Of a stretch of DNA of 64,000 nt, positions 8,285 to 19,321 are shown piece by piece; positions within the stretch are counted from its first letter, which is position 1; every line of letters begins with the position of its first letter. Source of the stretch: Ferriphaselus sp. R-1 (GTDB lineage: Bacteria; Pseudomonadota; Gammaproteobacteria; Burkholderiales; Gallionellaceae); assembly GCF_000746095.1 (NCBI RefSeq), contig NZ_JQKP01000007.1, positions 1-64,000 on the forward strand, read 5' to 3'. Below the pieces are notes generated by a model, which saw only the letters and a program-made list of their open reading frames with translations, was not told the DNA's origin and did no database searches. Made by a program: the position numbers and the translations under genes.

Positions 8285-8842
8285 ATGATCGCCGACATCA
8301 AGAAGACCGCTGAGCAGAAGATGAACAAATCGCTGGAGACGCTGAAGGCGGACTTCGGCAAGGTGCGCACGGGCCGTGCCCACACCGGCATCCTGGACCA
8401 CGTCACTGTCGAGTATTACGGCAGCCCGATGGCGATCAACCAGGTCGCCAGCGTCACCCTGATCGATGCCCGCACCATCGGCGTGCAGCCGTTCGAAAAG
8501 AACATGATCGGCCCGGTCGAACGCGCCATCCGTGATTCCGACCTCGGCCTGAACCCGGCCTCGCAGGGCAATCTGATCCGCGTGCCGATGCCCATGCTGA
8601 CCGAAGAACGCCGCCGCGACCTGATCAAGGTGGTGCGTGGCGAGACCGAGAACGGCAAGGTCGCCGTGCGCAACATCCGCCGCGATGCCAACGAACACTT
8701 GAAAAAACTGCTCAAGGACAAGTCCATCAGCGAAGACGACGAACGTCGCGCCCAGGACGACATCCAGAAGCTGACCGACCGCTTCGTCGCCGAGATGGAC
8801 AAGGCGCTGCAAGTCAAGGAAGCCGACCTGATGGCGGTTTAA
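8285..8842 (+). CDS. frr: Ribosome recycling factor
   Basis: RRF works with EF-G to split post-termination ribosomes. At 185 residues it is the standard length. Visible conserved features are the opening helix with [23 protein letters not shown], here split over residues 9-31, the domain II segment [16 protein letters not shown], and [15 protein letters not shown] with [14 protein letters not shown]. It sits in the usual pyrH-frr pair with a good ribosome site (AAAGGAGA at 8271-8278). Confidence 0.97.
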   Translation: MIADIKKTAEQKMNKSLETLKADFGKVRTGRAHTGILDHVTVEYYGSPMAINQVASVTLIDARTIGVQPFEKNMIGPVERAIRDSDLGLNPASQGNLIRVPMPMLTEERRRDLIKVVRGETENGKVAVRNIRRDANEHLKKLLKDKSISEDDERRAQDDIQKLTDRFVAEMDKALQVKEADLMAV

Positions 8843-8904
8843 GGTAGCGAAACAGGCGGTGCCATGCGCCGCCCCTGCTGGCAAACTGTTACAAGGTAGG
8901 CGAC

Positions 8905-9669
8905 TTGGCCCTCTTCAAAAGCCCCACACTCACCATCCCCGACGCGCCCGCCGTCCCGCGCCATATCGCCGTCATCATGGATGGCAATGGCCGCTGGGCG
9001 AAACAGCGCTTCCTGCCGCGCGTCGCCGGTCATCAGCGCGGCGTAAAGACCCTGCGCGAGCTGGTGCTCACCTGTTTGGACATGAAGATCGAATACCTCA
9101 CCGTGTTCGCCTTCAGCAGCGAGAACTGGCGCCGCCCGGCAGACGAAGTCTCGTTCCTGATGGATCTGTTCGTCAAAGTCCTGCAGCGCGAATTCAAGCA
9201 TCTGCACCAAGACAACGTGCGCCTCAAGATCATCGGCGACCGCAGCCGTCTGGGCGACAAGCTCAACCGGATGATAGATGAGACCGAAGCGCTGACCGCT
9301 GACAACACCGCGCTCACATTCACCGTCGCCGCCAACTATGGCGGGCGCTGGGACATCATGCAGGCGATGCAGACCCTGCTGCGCGAACACCCTGAAGCCG
9401 CTGCCGGTTTCGACGAAGAGGCGCTGACCCCGTACTTGTCGATGAGTTACGCCCCCGAGCCGGACCTGTTCATCCGCACCGGCGGCGAACAGCGCATCAG
9501 CAACTTCCTGCTGTGGCAGCTGGCCTACACCGAGCTGTATTTCACCGACACCCTTTGGCCCGCCTTCGACCGCACCGAGCTCGACCGCGCCATCGCCTCC
9601 TATCAGCGCCGCGAGCGGCGTTTTGGCCGGATCAGCGAACAACTGCGACAGGACGATCCAAGTGCTTAG
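8905..9669 (+). CDS. uppS: Undecaprenyl diphosphate synthase (isoprenyl transferase)
   Basis: This cis-prenyltransferase makes the C55 lipid carrier used for peptidoglycan and O-antigen. The signature HIAVIMDGNGRWAKQR, with the catalytic Asp in MDGNG, is near residue 25, followed by FSSENWRRP, FTVAANYGGRWDI and the C-terminal PDLFIRTGGEQRISNFL-type block. The proposed start is TTG at 8905, preceded by AAGGTAGG; no ATG lies upstream in frame before the conserved core, and the first ATG (8977) would remove catalytic sequence. cdsA overlaps its end by 8 bases. Confidence 0.95.
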   Translation: MALFKSPTLTIPDAPAVPRHIAVIMDGNGRWAKQRFLPRVAGHQRGVKTLRELVLTCLDMKIEYLTVFAFSSENWRRPADEVSFLMDLFVKVLQREFKHLHQDNVRLKIIGDRSRLGDKLNRMIDETEALTADNTALTFTVAANYGGRWDIMQAMQTLLREHPEAAAGFDEEALTPYLSMSYAPEPDLFIRTGGEQRISNFLLWQLAYTELYFTDTLWPAFDRTELDRAIASYQRRERRFGRISEQLRQDDPSA

Positions 9670-10486
9670 GCAACGTGTCATCACCGCCACCCTCCTGCTC
9701 GTGCTGTTCCTGCTCGCGCTGTTCGCCCTGCCCGCCTGGGGCTGGTCCATCCTGGTCGGACTGGTACTGATGCAAGGCACCAACGAGTGGATCACACTGG
9801 CCGGATTGAAGGATGCCAGCGCCAGCCAATACCGCTGGCTGAGCCTGACGCTGATCTTGGCCATGCTGGCCTTCGACCTGTTCGCCCCGACCACGCTCCA
9901 GCTCGCTCCCAAGCTCCTGCTGTATGTCGTGTCGGCGCTGTTCTGGATCTTCGTCGTACCCGCCTGGATGATCGCCAACTGGAAACCCAACCACCCCTGG
10001 TTGATGGGCGTGATCGGCTGGGCCCTGCTGCTGCCCACCGGTTTGGCCCTGCTCGATCTGCGCACCCTCAGCCCTTGGCTGTTGCTCGGCCTGATGGCGC
10101 TGGTGTGGGCGGCGGACATCTCCGCCTATTTCGCGGGTCGGCGCTACGGCAAGCACAAACTCGCTCCCGCCATCAGCCCCGGCAAGACCTGGGAAGGCGT
10201 GGCTGGAGCCATGCTGGGCGTGACCATCTACGTGGTGGCCGTGGCCTGGTACAGCGGCCTGTACAAGCAATATCTGATCTTCCCCTCCGGGGTGTTGGCC
10301 GCCTGGTGGTGGGTGGGACTGGCAGTCATCGGCGACCTGTTCGAATCCCTGGTCAAACGCCAGGCCGGCGTCAAAGACAGCGGCACCCTCCTGCCCGGCC
10401 ACGGCGGCCTGCTCGACCGCATCGACGCGCTGACCTCCACCCTACCCCTGGCGACCCTCGTCATCTTGTTGCAGAGACTGGAATGA
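9662..10486 (+). CDS. cdsA: Phosphatidate cytidylyltransferase
   Basis: CdsA makes CDP-diacylglycerol, the precursor of all membrane phospholipids, from phosphatidate and CTP. The 274-residue protein is dominated by hydrophobic helices, with the C-terminal CDP-DAG synthase signature [12 protein letters not shown] near residue 172, and [17 protein letters not shown] and [13 protein letters not shown] near the end. The GTG start at 9662 overlaps uppS by 8 bases and begins just before the first membrane helix. The stop overlaps the dxr start as ATGA. Confidence 0.95.
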   Translation: MLRQRVITATLLLVLFLLALFALPAWGWSILVGLVLMQGTNEWITLAGLKDASASQYRWLSLTLILAMLAFDLFAPTTLQLAPKLLLYVVSALFWIFVVPAWMIANWKPNHPWLMGVIGWALLLPTGLALLDLRTLSPWLLLGLMALVWAADISAYFAGRRYGKHKLAPAISPGKTWEGVAGAMLGVTIYVVAVAWYSGLYKQYLIFPSGVLAAWWWVGLAVIGDLFESLVKRQAGVKDSGTLLPGHGGLLDRIDALTSTLPLATLVILLQRLE

Positions 10487-11670
10487 GCACCCTCACCCGC
10501 CTGACCGTACTCGGCTCCACCGGCAGCATAGGCAAAAGCACGCTGGACGTGGTGGCACGCCACCCCGAGCGCTACCGCGTGCACGCCCTGACCGCCAACC
10601 AGCAGGACGGCCTGCTGTTCGAGCAATGCCAGCAACATCAGCCCAGGTTCGCTGTGCTGCTGAACGAAGCCGCCGCCGAACGCCTGCGTGCCAAGCTGAA
10701 AGCCGCCGGTTCTGCCACCGAAGTGCTGTGCGGCGTGGCGGCGCTGGAGCAGGTTTCCGCCGCGCCGGAAGTGGACGCGGTGATGGCCGCCATCGTCGGC
10801 GCAGCAGGCTTGCGCCCCACCCTGGCTGCCGCACGCGCCGGCAAGAAGATCCTGCTCGCCAACAAGGAGACATTGGTGATGGCCGGTGCGGTGTTCATGG
10901 ATGCCGTGCGCCAGAGCGGCTCTGTGCTGCTGCCCATAGACAGCGAGCACAACGCCATCTTCCAGTCCATGCCGCACGATTACTCGGGCGACCTGGCTGC
11001 CTCCGGCATCAGCAAGATCCTGCTCACCGCTTCCGGTGGCCCGTTCCGCAACACGCCGCTGGCCGAACTGGGCGCAGTCACCCCGGAGCAGGCCTGCGCC
11101 CATCCCAACTGGAGCATGGGGCGCAAAATCTCGGTGGATTCCGCCAGCATGATGAACAAGGGGCTGGAAGTGATCGAAGCACATTGGCTGTTCAATGCGC
11201 CCGCCGACAGCATCCAGGTGGTAGTACATCCGCAGAGCGTGATCCACTCGCTGGTGCAATACGTGGACGGCTCGGTGCTGGCCCAGCTCGGCAACCCCGA
11301 CATGCGCACGCCCATCGCCTACGGTCTGGCTTATCCGGAACGTATCGATGCCGGGGTCGCGCCGCTCGACCTGTTCAAGATCGCCCAGCTGAATTTCGTC
11401 GCCCCCGATTTCGAGCGCTTCCGCTGTCTGGCGCTGGCCTACCAAGCCCTGCGTGCTGCAGGCACCGCGCCGTCCATCCTGAACGCCGCCAATGAGGTCG
11501 CCGTGGATGCTTTCCTGAACCGCCAGATCCCTTTCCTCGCCATCCCGCGTTTGATCGAAGCCGTGTTGGAACGCCTGCCGACCCGGGCCGTCACCGCTGT
11601 GGACGATGTCCTGACTGCCGATGACCAGGCCCGCGCCATGGCGCGGGAGCTGCTGCCATCGTTCCGCTGA
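10483..11670 (+). CDS. dxr: 1-deoxy-D-xylulose 5-phosphate reductoisomerase
   Basis: Dxr catalyses the first committed step of the MEP isoprenoid pathway, producing MEP with NADPH. The 395-residue protein shows the Rossmann motif [15 protein letters not shown] at residues 9-23, [13 protein letters not shown], the metal/substrate region [22 protein letters not shown] and [15 protein letters not shown]. The start is fixed by the ATGA overlap with cdsA and the position of the Rossmann loop. Its product feeds the undecaprenyl diphosphate made by UppS two genes upstream. Confidence 0.97.
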   Translation: MSTLTRLTVLGSTGSIGKSTLDVVARHPERYRVHALTANQQDGLLFEQCQQHQPRFAVLLNEAAAERLRAKLKAAGSATEVLCGVAALEQVSAAPEVDAVMAAIVGAAGLRPTLAAARAGKKILLANKETLVMAGAVFMDAVRQSGSVLLPIDSEHNAIFQSMPHDYSGDLAASGISKILLTASGGPFRNTPLAELGAVTPEQACAHPNWSMGRKISVDSASMMNKGLEVIEAHWLFNAPADSIQVVVHPQSVIHSLVQYVDGSVLAQLGNPDMRTPIAYGLAYPERIDAGVAPLDLFKIAQLNFVAPDFERFRCLALAYQALRAAGTAPSILNAANEVAVDAFLNRQIPFLAIPRLIEAVLERLPTRAVTAVDDVLTADDQARAMARELLPSFR

Positions 11671-11674
11671 ACGC

Positions 11675-13030
11675 ATGACCACCCTGCTGTCCTTCCTGTT
11701 CACCCTCGCGGTGCTGGTGGTGTTCCACGAACTGGGACACTACTGGGTGGCCCGGCTGTGCGGTGTCAAGGTGCTGCGCTTCTCGGTGGGCTTCGGCAAA
11801 GTCATCTACAGCAAACGCTCCGCCCGCAGCGAGACCGAATGGGTGCTCTCCGCCCTGCCGCTAGGCGGCTACGTCAAGATGCTGGACGAGCGCGAAGGCG
11901 AGGTCGCAGAGCACGAGTTGCCGCGCGCCTTCAACCGCCAGTCCGTGTTCAAGCGCATGGCCATCGTCATCGCCGGGCCGCTGGCCAACCTGCTACTGGC
12001 CATCGTGCTCTACTGGGTCATGTTCCTGTACGGCGTGCCCGGCCTGAAACCTACACTGGGATCCATTCCGCCACAATCGCCTGCGGCTGTCGCCGGCCTG
12101 CTGGAACGTGAGACGCTGGTCAGCATCGAGGGCCAGGCCGTGCCGACCTGGCAGGAAGCACGCTGGATGCTGCTGGATGCCGCGCTGAAGCAAGGACCCA
12201 TCGCGATCGAGGCGCAGACCGCCGAGGGCATGCGGCTGCGCCACCAGCTGGATGCCTCCAGCCTCAAGCCCGCCGATCTGGATGGCGATTTCCTGAAAAA
12301 GCTGGGCTTGCAGCCCTGGCAACCCACCGTCCATGCCGTGATCGGCCAACTCACCGAGGGCAGCGTGGCGCAGCGCGCCGGTCTGCGGCCAGGTGACCGA
12401 GTCGTCCGCGCCGATGGCAAGGACATCCAGCTATGGGAAGAGCTGGTGGCAGTGATACGCAGCCATCCGGGGCAGGCGCTTGCACTGGAGCTTGAACGCA
12501 GCGGCGCTCCCGTCACCCTCACCCTGACACCTGACGTAGTGAATGAAGCGGGGCAGCGCGTCGGCAAGATCGGGGCCGCCCCCCAGGTCGACCGGAAGCT
12601 GTTCGATGCGATGTTGACCGAAGTGCGTTACGACGCATTCGAGGCCCTGCCGCAGGCGGTGCGCAAGACTTGGGAGACCTCCGTCGTCAGCCTGAAGATG
12701 ATGGGCAAGATGATCGCGGGGGAAGTGTCGATGAAGAATCTGAGCGGCCCCCTCACCATCGCCGATTATGCCGGGCAATCCGCCCAGATGGGCCTGGTCG
12801 CCTACCTCGGCTTCCTCGCGCTGATCAGCATCAGTCTGGGCATCCTCAACCTGATGCCGGTTCCTTTATTGGACGGGGGGCATTTGCTGTATTATTCGGC
12901 TGAATTGATCAAGGGTAGCCCGGTGTCCGAACGGACATGGGAGATCGGACAGAAAGTAGGCACCGCCCTGCTCGTGACCATGATGGCGATGGCGATGTAT
13001 AACGACATCAGCCGCCTGATTTTAGGTTGA
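11675..13030 (+). CDS. rseP: RseP site-2 zinc metalloprotease
   Basis: RseP cleaves membrane-embedded substrates such as the anti-sigma factor RseA in the sigma-E envelope stress response. The 451-residue protein has HELGH at residues 18-22 in the first membrane helix, two PDZ domains between about residues 110 and 300, and the C-terminal catalytic partner motif NLMPVPLLDGGHL. The ATG at 11675, four bases after dxr, places HELGH at the family position. Its neighbour bamA encodes the machinery whose failure triggers this response. Confidence 0.96.
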   Translation: MTTLLSFLFTLAVLVVFHELGHYWVARLCGVKVLRFSVGFGKVIYSKRSARSETEWVLSALPLGGYVKMLDEREGEVAEHELPRAFNRQSVFKRMAIVIAGPLANLLLAIVLYWVMFLYGVPGLKPTLGSIPPQSPAAVAGLLERETLVSIEGQAVPTWQEARWMLLDAALKQGPIAIEAQTAEGMRLRHQLDASSLKPADLDGDFLKKLGLQPWQPTVHAVIGQLTEGSVAQRAGLRPGDRVVRADGKDIQLWEELVAVIRSHPGQALALELERSGAPVTLTLTPDVVNEAGQRVGKIGAAPQVDRKLFDAMLTEVRYDAFEALPQAVRKTWETSVVSLKMMGKMIAGEVSMKNLSGPLTIADYAGQSAQMGLVAYLGFLALISISLGILNLMPVPLLDGGHLLYYSAELIKGSPVSERTWEIGQKVGTALLVTMMAMAMYNDISRLILG

Positions 13031-13033
13031 AAA

Positions 13034-15328
13034 ATGGATTTCAAGAAACTCGCTCTACTCCTTTCGCTGCTTTATGCGACCCCAAGCTCCGCCATCGAAC
13101 CGTTCGTCGTCAAGGACATCCGTGTCGAGGGCATACAACGCACCGAAGCCGGAACCGTGTTCAGCTATCTGCCTATCAAGGTGGGCGACACGGTGGACGA
13201 CAACAAGTCCGCCGGAGCCGTTCGCGCCCTGTTCGCTACCGGCTTCTTCAAGGACGTGCGCCTGGAAGTCGAGCAAGGTGTGCTGATCGTGTTGGTGCGC
13301 GAGCGCCCTGCCATCGCCAGCGTCTCCATCGAGGGTGTCAAGGACTTCCCCAAGGATCAGCTCGGCAGCTCGATGAAGATGGTCGGACTGGCGGAAGGAC
13401 GCATCTTCGACAAGTCGGCACTGGACAAAGCGGTGCAGGAACTGAAACGCCAATACGTGGCACGCGGCAAGTACGCGGTGACGGTGAAAGGCCGCGTCAC
13501 CGAGCTGGAACGTAACCGGGTCGCCGTCTACCTCGATGTCGTGGAAGGCGGCGTCTCCACGATCAAGCAGATCAACTTCGTTGGTAATCACGCCTTCCCC
13601 GAGAACGAGCTGCAAGACCTGATGAAGCTGAACACCTCGAACTGGATCAGCTGGATAAGCAAGGACGACCAATACTCCAAGCAAAAGCTCTCCGGCGACC
13701 TGGAGACCGTACGCTCGCATTACCTCGACAACGGCTATCTGGAGTTCAACATCGACTCCACCCAGGTTTCGATCAGCCCGGACAAGCAGGACATCTACAT
13801 CACCGTGAACATCACCGAGGGTGCCAAGTACACCATCTCCGACATCAAGTTCGCCGGTGGTGAGAAGGTACTCCCGCATGACGCAGCACGCGCCGAGTTG
13901 ACCTTCAAGCCGGGCGATGTGTTCTCGCGCAAGGAGCTGTCGGAATCCACCCGCAGGATCTCCGAGCGCTTGGGCGATCAGGGCTACGCCTTCGCCAACG
14001 TCAACGTCATCCCGGAGCTGGACAAGAACAAGCATACCGCCTCGCTGACCATCACCAACGACCCGGGACAGCGCGTCTATGTCCGCCGGATCAATGTCGC
14101 CGGCAACACCAAGACCCGCGACGAGGTCATCCGCCGGGAATTCCGCCAGATGGAAAGCGCGTGGTTCGCCAGCTCCAAGGTGAAGAAATCCAAGCAAAAG
14201 GTCGACAGACTGGAATACTTCAGCGCCGTGAACATCGAAACTCCACAGGTCCAAGGCACCGCCGACCAGCTGGACGTGAACGTGACGGTGAAAGAGAAGT
14301 CCACCGGCAGCCTGAACGTGGGTGCCGGTATATCCAGCGGTGAAGGCCTGATCCTGAGCGGCTCGATATCGCAGAGCAACATCTTCGGTTCGGGAAATTT
14401 CCTGTCCACCCAGATCAACACCAGCAAGATCAACCGCGTCATATCGTTGTCCTACACCAACCCCTATTACACGGACGACGGCATCAGCCGGGGTTTCGAC
14501 ATCTACAAGCGCTCGACCCGGACCAACACCAATCGCAGCGTCATGGCACGCTACCTGTCCGACACGCTCGGGGCCAATATTCGCTACGGGGTCCCGCTGG
14601 ACGACGACGATTCGCTGCAGTACGGACTGGGGGCCGAGCGCACGACTTTAGGCATCACCGCGCTGACCCCGCAGCGCTACATCGACTACATCAACACTTA
14701 CGGCGCAACCAATACCACGCTTTCCACTACACTGGGCTGGACCCACGACAGCCGGGACAGCGCCATCTACACGACACAAGGTTCGGTGCGTCGCGCCTAC
14801 ACCGAAATCGGCCTGCCCGGCGGCAGCCAACAGTATTACAAGCTGAACTACCAGCAGCAGTGGTACTACCCGGTGGCGCGCGACGTGACCTTCATGCTGA
14901 ACGGCGAAGTCGGGGTCGGCAACGGTTACGGCAACCGCCCACTGCCGTTCTTCAAGAACTTCTACGCGGGCGGCATCGGCTCGGTACGCGGATATGAACC
15001 GAACTCTCTCGGCCCGATCGATGCCAGCGGCTATGCGACCGGCGGCAACAAACGCATCGTCGGCAACGCCGAACTGCTGTTCCCCATCCCTGGCCAGGGC
15101 AGGGACCCGTCCTTCCGCATGAGCGCGTTCGTCGATGCGGGCGCGATCTATGGACAGACCGGAGGGGGAGTGATCGCTGGTGTAGCGGGCTTCCGCTATT
15201 CGGCAGGCTTGGCACTGGCTTGGCTGTCGCCGGTCGGCCCGCTCAAGGTCAGTGTTGGCACTCCCATCAACAAGCATCAGGGTGATAGACTGCAGATGTT
15301 CCAGTTCACCTTGGGTTCGCTATTCTAG
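13034..15328 (+). CDS. bamA: Outer membrane protein assembly factor BamA
   Basis: BamA is the essential Omp85 protein that folds beta-barrel proteins into the outer membrane. The 764-residue precursor has a signal peptide ([20 protein letters not shown]), five POTRA domains from about residue 24 to 420 (first: [20 protein letters not shown]) and a C-terminal 16-strand barrel. Barrel signatures include [17 protein letters not shown] near residue 650 and a final Phe ([12 protein letters not shown]), the usual C-terminal signal. The gene follows rseP by 3 bases and precedes skp, which chaperones BamA substrates. Confidence 0.97.
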   Translation: MDFKKLALLLSLLYATPSSAIEPFVVKDIRVEGIQRTEAGTVFSYLPIKVGDTVDDNKSAGAVRALFATGFFKDVRLEVEQGVLIVLVRERPAIASVSIEGVKDFPKDQLGSSMKMVGLAEGRIFDKSALDKAVQELKRQYVARGKYAVTVKGRVTELERNRVAVYLDVVEGGVSTIKQINFVGNHAFPENELQDLMKLNTSNWISWISKDDQYSKQKLSGDLETVRSHYLDNGYLEFNIDSTQVSISPDKQDIYITVNITEGAKYTISDIKFAGGEKVLPHDAARAELTFKPGDVFSRKELSESTRRISERLGDQGYAFANVNVIPELDKNKHTASLTITNDPGQRVYVRRINVAGNTKTRDEVIRREFRQMESAWFASSKVKKSKQKVDRLEYFSAVNIETPQVQGTADQLDVNVTVKEKSTGSLNVGAGISSGEGLILSGSISQSNIFGSGNFLSTQINTSKINRVISLSYTNPYYTDDGISRGFDIYKRSTRTNTNRSVMARYLSDTLGANIRYGVPLDDDDSLQYGLGAERTTLGITALTPQRYIDYINTYGATNTTLSTTLGWTHDSRDSAIYTTQGSVRRAYTEIGLPGGSQQYYKLNYQQQWYYPVARDVTFMLNGEVGVGNGYGNRPLPFFKNFYAGGIGSVRGYEPNSLGPIDASGYATGGNKRIVGNAELLFPIPGQGRDPSFRMSAFVDAGAIYGQTGGGVIAGVAGFRYSAGLALAWLSPVGPLKVSVGTPINKHQGDRLQMFQFTLGSLF

Positions 15329-15344
15329 AAGTCAGGAGTCACAG

Positions 15345-15872
15345 ATGCCGAACATGATCAGATTATTGTTTGCCACGTTGTTACTGTCGGCCAGCTCGCA
15401 GCTGGTGGCGGCAGACTTCCGCGTGGGCGTGGTCGATACCGAGCGCATCCTGCGCGAATCCGTGCCGGCCACCAAGGCCGAAAGCAAGCTGGAGAAGGAG
15501 TTCTCCGCGCGCGACCAGGAGATAAAACGGCTGCTCAAGCAAGCCAAAGATATCCAGGCCACGCTGGAGAAGGATGTCGGCTCACCACCCGATGCGGCAC
15601 ATCGCAGCAAGGAGCGCGAGTTGGCCAACCTGAACTCCAACCTGCAACGCATGCAGCGCGAATACAACGAGGACTTGAATCTGCGCAAGAGCGAAGAGTT
15701 GGCCATCGTGCTGGAACAGGCCAGCAAGGCATTGCAAACCATCGCCGAGGCCGACAAGTTCGATCTGGTGCTGGATGTTCAGTCGCGCGTGTTCCATACC
15801 CCCAAGATCGACATCACCGACAAGGTGCTGAAATTCCTGGCCGCTGAAGAAGACAAAGCTGGCAAGAAATAG
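15345..15872 (+). CDS. skp: Periplasmic chaperone Skp/OmpH
   Basis: Skp is a trimeric jellyfish-shaped chaperone that holds unfolded outer membrane proteins on their way to BamA. The 175-residue precursor has a signal peptide ending near LVAADF, the beta segment FRVGVVDTERILRESVPA, two long charged helices (residues 45-130) forming the tentacles, and a closing FDLVLDVQSRVFHT segment. The ATG at 15345 follows CAGGAG; an upstream in-frame extension lies inside bamA and lacks a signal peptide. Confidence 0.93.
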   Translation: MPNMIRLLFATLLLSASSQLVAADFRVGVVDTERILRESVPATKAESKLEKEFSARDQEIKRLLKQAKDIQATLEKDVGSPPDAAHRSKERELANLNSNLQRMQREYNEDLNLRKSEELAIVLEQASKALQTIAEADKFDLVLDVQSRVFHTPKIDITDKVLKFLAAEEDKAGKK

Positions 15873-15884
15873 GTTGCCGCGCGT

Positions 15885-16943
15885 ATGAGTCCCACTTCCT
15901 ACCGTTTGGCAGAACTGGCCGAACGTTTCGGCGGGCGGGTGTTGGGTGATGCCGACACCGCCATCACTCAGGTCGGCACGCTGGACAACGCCAGCCAAGG
16001 CCAGATCAGCTTCCTCACCAACAGCAAATACCGCGCGCAACTCGCCGCCACCCGTGCGAGCGCGGTCATCGTGAGCGAAGCCGATGCCGATGCCACGACC
16101 TTACCGCGTCTGGTCAGCCCGAATCCCTACGCCTGTTTCGCCCGTATCTCGGCCTGGCTCAACCCGCTGCCATCAGCCGAACCGGACATCCACGCCTCCG
16201 CCAGCGTCGACCCCTCGGCGGAGATCGCAGAGAGCGCCGAGATCGGCGCGAACGTGGTCATCGGCAAACAGGTGAAGATCGGCGAACACAGCGTGATCAT
16301 GGCGGGCTGCGTCATCGGTGACGGCGTGCACATAGGCACCGGTTGCCGCGTGTATCCCAACGTCACCATCTATCACGGCTGCGTCATCGGCGACCGGCTG
16401 ATCGCGCATTCCGGCGCGGTGATCGGCGCGGATGGCTTTGGCCTGGCCTGGGACGAAGGCCGCTGGCTGAAGATTCCGCAGATCGGCCGCGTCATCATCG
16501 GCGACGATGTGGAGATCGGTGCCAACACCACCATAGACCGGGGCGCACTGGACGACACGGTGATCGGCGACGACGTGAAGCTGGACAACCAGATCCAGAT
16601 CGCCCACAACGTGAAGGTCGGCGACCACACCGCCATCGCTGGCTGCGTGGGCATCGCGGGCAGCACCACCATCGGCAGGTATTGCCGCATCGGCGGCAGC
16701 GCGGGCATCATCGGTCATCTGACCATTGCCGACAACGTGGAGATCTCCGCTTTCTCGCTGGTGAGTAAATCCATCACCGAGTCCGGCAGCTACACCGGCA
16801 TCTTCCCGCTGAGCCGCAAGGATGAGTGGCGCAAGACCGCCGCGCAGCTACGCCATCTGGGCGACTTTGCCCAACGCATCAAACAACTGGAAAAACAACT
16901 GGCCGCCTTGCAGAGCCAGGCCAACCACGAGGAGCAAGCATGA
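15885..16943 (+). CDS. lpxD: UDP-3-O-(3-hydroxyacyl)glucosamine N-acyltransferase
   Basis: LpxD adds the second hydroxyacyl chain to UDP-acyl-glucosamine in lipid A synthesis. The 352-residue protein has the N-terminal uridine-binding domain ([19 protein letters not shown]), a left-handed beta-helix of many V/I-I-G hexapeptide repeats from about residue 105 to 300 containing the catalytic-His region [14 protein letters not shown], and a C-terminal helix ([17 protein letters not shown]). It ends in an ATGA overlap with fabZ. Confidence 0.97.
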   Translation: MSPTSYRLAELAERFGGRVLGDADTAITQVGTLDNASQGQISFLTNSKYRAQLAATRASAVIVSEADADATTLPRLVSPNPYACFARISAWLNPLPSAEPDIHASASVDPSAEIAESAEIGANVVIGKQVKIGEHSVIMAGCVIGDGVHIGTGCRVYPNVTIYHGCVIGDRLIAHSGAVIGADGFGLAWDEGRWLKIPQIGRVIIGDDVEIGANTTIDRGALDDTVIGDDVKLDNQIQIAHNVKVGDHTAIAGCVGIAGSTTIGRYCRIGGSAGIIGHLTIADNVEISAFSLVSKSITESGSYTGIFPLSRKDEWRKTAAQLRHLGDFAQRIKQLEKQLAALQSQANHEEQA

Positions 16944-17395
16944 GCACCCCCATCACCATGGACATCAACGACATACTCAAGCGCCTGCCGCACCGCTATC
17001 CCTTCCTGCTGGTGGATCGGGTGCTCTCGCTCGAACCCGAGAAGGAGATCGTCGCGCTGAAGAACGTCTCGATGAACGAGCCCTTCTTCCCCGGCCATTA
17101 CCCGCACCATCCGGTGATGCCGGGTGTGTTGATCATCGAGGCTATGGCGCAGACTGCCGCCCTGCTCTCGTTCGCCAGCATGGACAACGGCGGCCCGGAC
17201 GAGAACTCGGTGTACTACTTCGTCGGCATTGACGGCGCACGCTTCAAGCGCCCCGTCGTGCCGGGCGACCAGCTCATCCTCAAGGTGCAGCCTCTGCGCA
17301 ACCTGCGCGGACTGTGGAAGTTCAAGGCCGTGGCCGAGGTGGACGGGCAACTCGCCGCCGAAGCCGAGATCATGTGCACCATGAAGGCCAAGTGA
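16940..17395 (+). CDS. fabZ: 3-hydroxyacyl-ACP dehydratase FabZ
   Basis: FabZ dehydrates 3-hydroxyacyl-ACP in fatty acid elongation and competes with LpxA and LpxD for hydroxyacyl chains, so its place between them is functionally meaningful. The 151-residue hot-dog protein shows [13 protein letters not shown], the catalytic-His motif [20 protein letters not shown] with the following Glu, and [15 protein letters not shown]. The start ATG at 16940 overlaps the lpxD stop; the stop overlaps the lpxA start by one base. Confidence 0.97.
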   Translation: MSTPITMDINDILKRLPHRYPFLLVDRVLSLEPEKEIVALKNVSMNEPFFPGHYPHHPVMPGVLIIEAMAQTAALLSFASMDNGGPDENSVYYFVGIDGARFKRPVVPGDQLILKVQPLRNLRGLWKFKAVAEVDGQLAAEAEIMCTMKAK

Positions 17396-18165
17396 TGCGC
17401 CACCCGACTGCCATCATCCATCCCGGCGCGCGCCTGGCGGACGACGTTCAGGTCGGGCCGTATTCCATCATCGGCGAACACGTCGAGATCGGCGCAGGCA
17501 CGGTGATCGGCCCGCACGTGGTCATCCACGGCCACACCACCATCGGCCAGCACAACCAGATCTTCCAGTTTTGCTCGCTGGGCGAAGTGCCGCAGGACAA
17601 AAAGTACAAGGGCGAGCCGACCCGGCTGGTGATCGGCGACCACAACGTGATCCGCGAGAGCTGCACCTTCAACCTCGGCACCGTGCAGGACAGGGGCGAG
17701 ACCACGGTCGGCAGCCACAACTGGATCATGGCCTACGTCCACATCGCGCACGACTGCGTGGTGGGCAACCACACGATTTTCGCCAACCAGTCCACCCTGG
17801 CTGGCCACGTCATCATCGATGACTACGTGATTCTGGGCGGCTTCACCGGCGTCCACCAATTCTGCCGCGTCGGCGAAAGCGTCATCACCGGCATCGCCGC
17901 CGTGGTGCGCCAGAACGTGCCACCCTACCTCACCGTCTCCGGCACCCCGGCCGCCCCGCACGGCATCAACTCCGAAGGCTTGAAGCGGCGCGGCTTCTCA
18001 CCGGAAGCCATTCTCGCCGTCAAGCGCGCCTACAAGACGCTGTACCGTCAAGGTCTGTCGCTGGAACAAGCGCGCACCGCCATCAGCGCCGAAGTCGCCG
18101 CCCACCCGGAACTGGCCATCTTCGCCGCAGCCCTGGCCGAATCCGAACGCGGCATCGTCCGCTAA
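17395..18165 (+). CDS. lpxA: UDP-N-acetylglucosamine O-acyltransferase
   Basis: LpxA transfers a 3-hydroxyacyl chain to UDP-GlcNAc, the first step of lipid A synthesis. The 256-residue protein starts with HPTAIIHPGARLADDVQVGP, continues with beta-helix hexapeptides including the catalytic-His segment MAYVHIAHDCVVGNHTIFAN near residue 118, and ends with the usual alpha-helical domain (GFSPEAILAVKRAYKTLYRQ). The ATG at 17395 shares one base with the fabZ stop. Confidence 0.97.
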   Translation: MRHPTAIIHPGARLADDVQVGPYSIIGEHVEIGAGTVIGPHVVIHGHTTIGQHNQIFQFCSLGEVPQDKKYKGEPTRLVIGDHNVIRESCTFNLGTVQDRGETTVGSHNWIMAYVHIAHDCVVGNHTIFANQSTLAGHVIIDDYVILGGFTGVHQFCRVGESVITGIAAVVRQNVPPYLTVSGTPAAPHGINSEGLKRRGFSPEAILAVKRAYKTLYRQGLSLEQARTAISAEVAAHPELAIFAAALAESERGIVR

Positions 18166-18169
18166 GCCC

Positions 18170-19321
18170 ATGCAGCAAGGCATCAAAACCATCGCCCTGG
18201 TCGCGGGTGAAGCGTCGGGTGATCTGCTCGGCGCTCACTTGATCGAGGCTGTTCGCCAGTATTCGCCGCATGTGCGTTTCGTCGGCATCGGCGGGCCGAA
18301 GATGAAGGCGGCGGGCATGGAGATCCGCTTCCCGATGGAGAAGCTGGCGGTGCGCGGCTACGTCGAGGTGCTCAAGCACTACCGCGAGATCGTCGGCATC
18401 CGCAACACCCTGCGCCGTGAGCTGCTGGACACGCCGCCCGACCTGTTCATCGGCATCGATGCGCCCGATTTCAACCTCGATCTGGAGCTGAAGCTCAAGC
18501 AGCGCGGCATCCCTACCGTGCATTACGTCAGCCCCTCGATCTGGGCCTGGCGCGGCGAGCGCATCCACAAGATCAAGCGCGCGGTGGACCGCGTGCTGGC
18601 ATTGTTCCCGTTCGAACCGGCGATCTACGCGCGCGAAGACGTGCCCTGCACCTACGTCGGCCATCCCACCGCCGACCGCCTGCCTATGGTGCCGAACCGC
18701 ACCGAGATGCGCGAACGCATGCGCTTGCCGCTGGAGGCGAAGATCATCGCCCTGCTGCCCGGCAGCCGCCAGAGCGAGCTGCGCCAGCACGCCGTGACCT
18801 TTATCGAGACCGCCAAGCTGCTGGCCGAAAAACTGCCCAACGCCCACTTCCTGGTGCCGCTGGTCAGCCGCGAGACCAAGCAGATCTTCGAGGACGCGCT
18901 GTGGCGGCACGGCCCCGATCTGCCGCTGACCATCCTGTTCGGCCACGCCCACGATGCGATGACCGCCGCCGACGGTATCCTCATCGCTTCCGGCACCGCC
19001 ACGCTGGAGGCCGCCCTGCTCAAGCGCCCGATGGTCATCACCTACAAGATGCCCGCCCTCACCTACCGCCTGATGAAGGGCAAGGCCTACCAGCCCTGGG
19101 TCGGCCTGCCCAACGTGCTGGCCGGACGTTTCGTGGTGCCGGAAATCCTGCAAGACGATGCCACGCCGGAGCACCTGGCCCAGGCGCTGCTCAACCTGAT
19201 GGGCAACAAACGCGCGCTGGAAGGACTGGAGATCGAGTTCAGCCGCATCCACGAAACCCTGCGCCAGGACACCGCCCACAAGGCCGCCCAGGCGCTGCTG
19301 CCGTATCTTAGTCGGACATGA
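18170..19321 (+). CDS. lpxB: Lipid-A-disaccharide synthase
   Basis: LpxB, a peripheral membrane GT19 glycosyltransferase, joins UDP-diacylglucosamine and lipid X to form the lipid A disaccharide. The 383-residue sequence has [17 protein letters not shown] near the N-terminus, [20 protein letters not shown] in the middle, the linker HPTADRLP and [14 protein letters not shown]. Its TGA overlaps the rnhB ATG (ATGA), so the two genes are probably translationally coupled. LpxK, the next pathway enzyme, is not in the window. Confidence 0.97.
   Translation: MQQGIKTIALVAGEASGDLLGAHLIEAVRQYSPHVRFVGIGGPKMKAAGMEIRFPMEKLAVRGYVEVLKHYREIVGIRNTLRRELLDTPPDLFIGIDAPDFNLDLELKLKQRGIPTVHYVSPSIWAWRGERIHKIKRAVDRVLALFPFEPAIYAREDVPCTYVGHPTADRLPMVPNRTEMRERMRLPLEAKIIALLPGSRQSELRQHAVTFIETAKLLAEKLPNAHFLVPLVSRETKQIFEDALWRHGPDLPLTILFGHAHDAMTAADGILIASGTATLEAALLKRPMVITYKMPALTYRLMKGKAYQPWVGLPNVLAGRFVVPEILQDDATPEHLAQALLNLMGNKRALEGLEIEFSRIHETLRQDTAHKAAQALLPYLSRT

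Noticed and set aside
6674-8884. A 736-codon open frame on the minus strand opposite tsf, pyrH and frr
   Set aside because: It is the antisense shadow of three well-identified genes with GC-rich third positions; the protein is His/Gly/Leu-rich low complexity with no family motif.
9787-10482. A 232-codon extension of dxr
   Set aside because: It overlaps cdsA in another frame; the dxr Rossmann motif follows immediately after the ATG at 10483.
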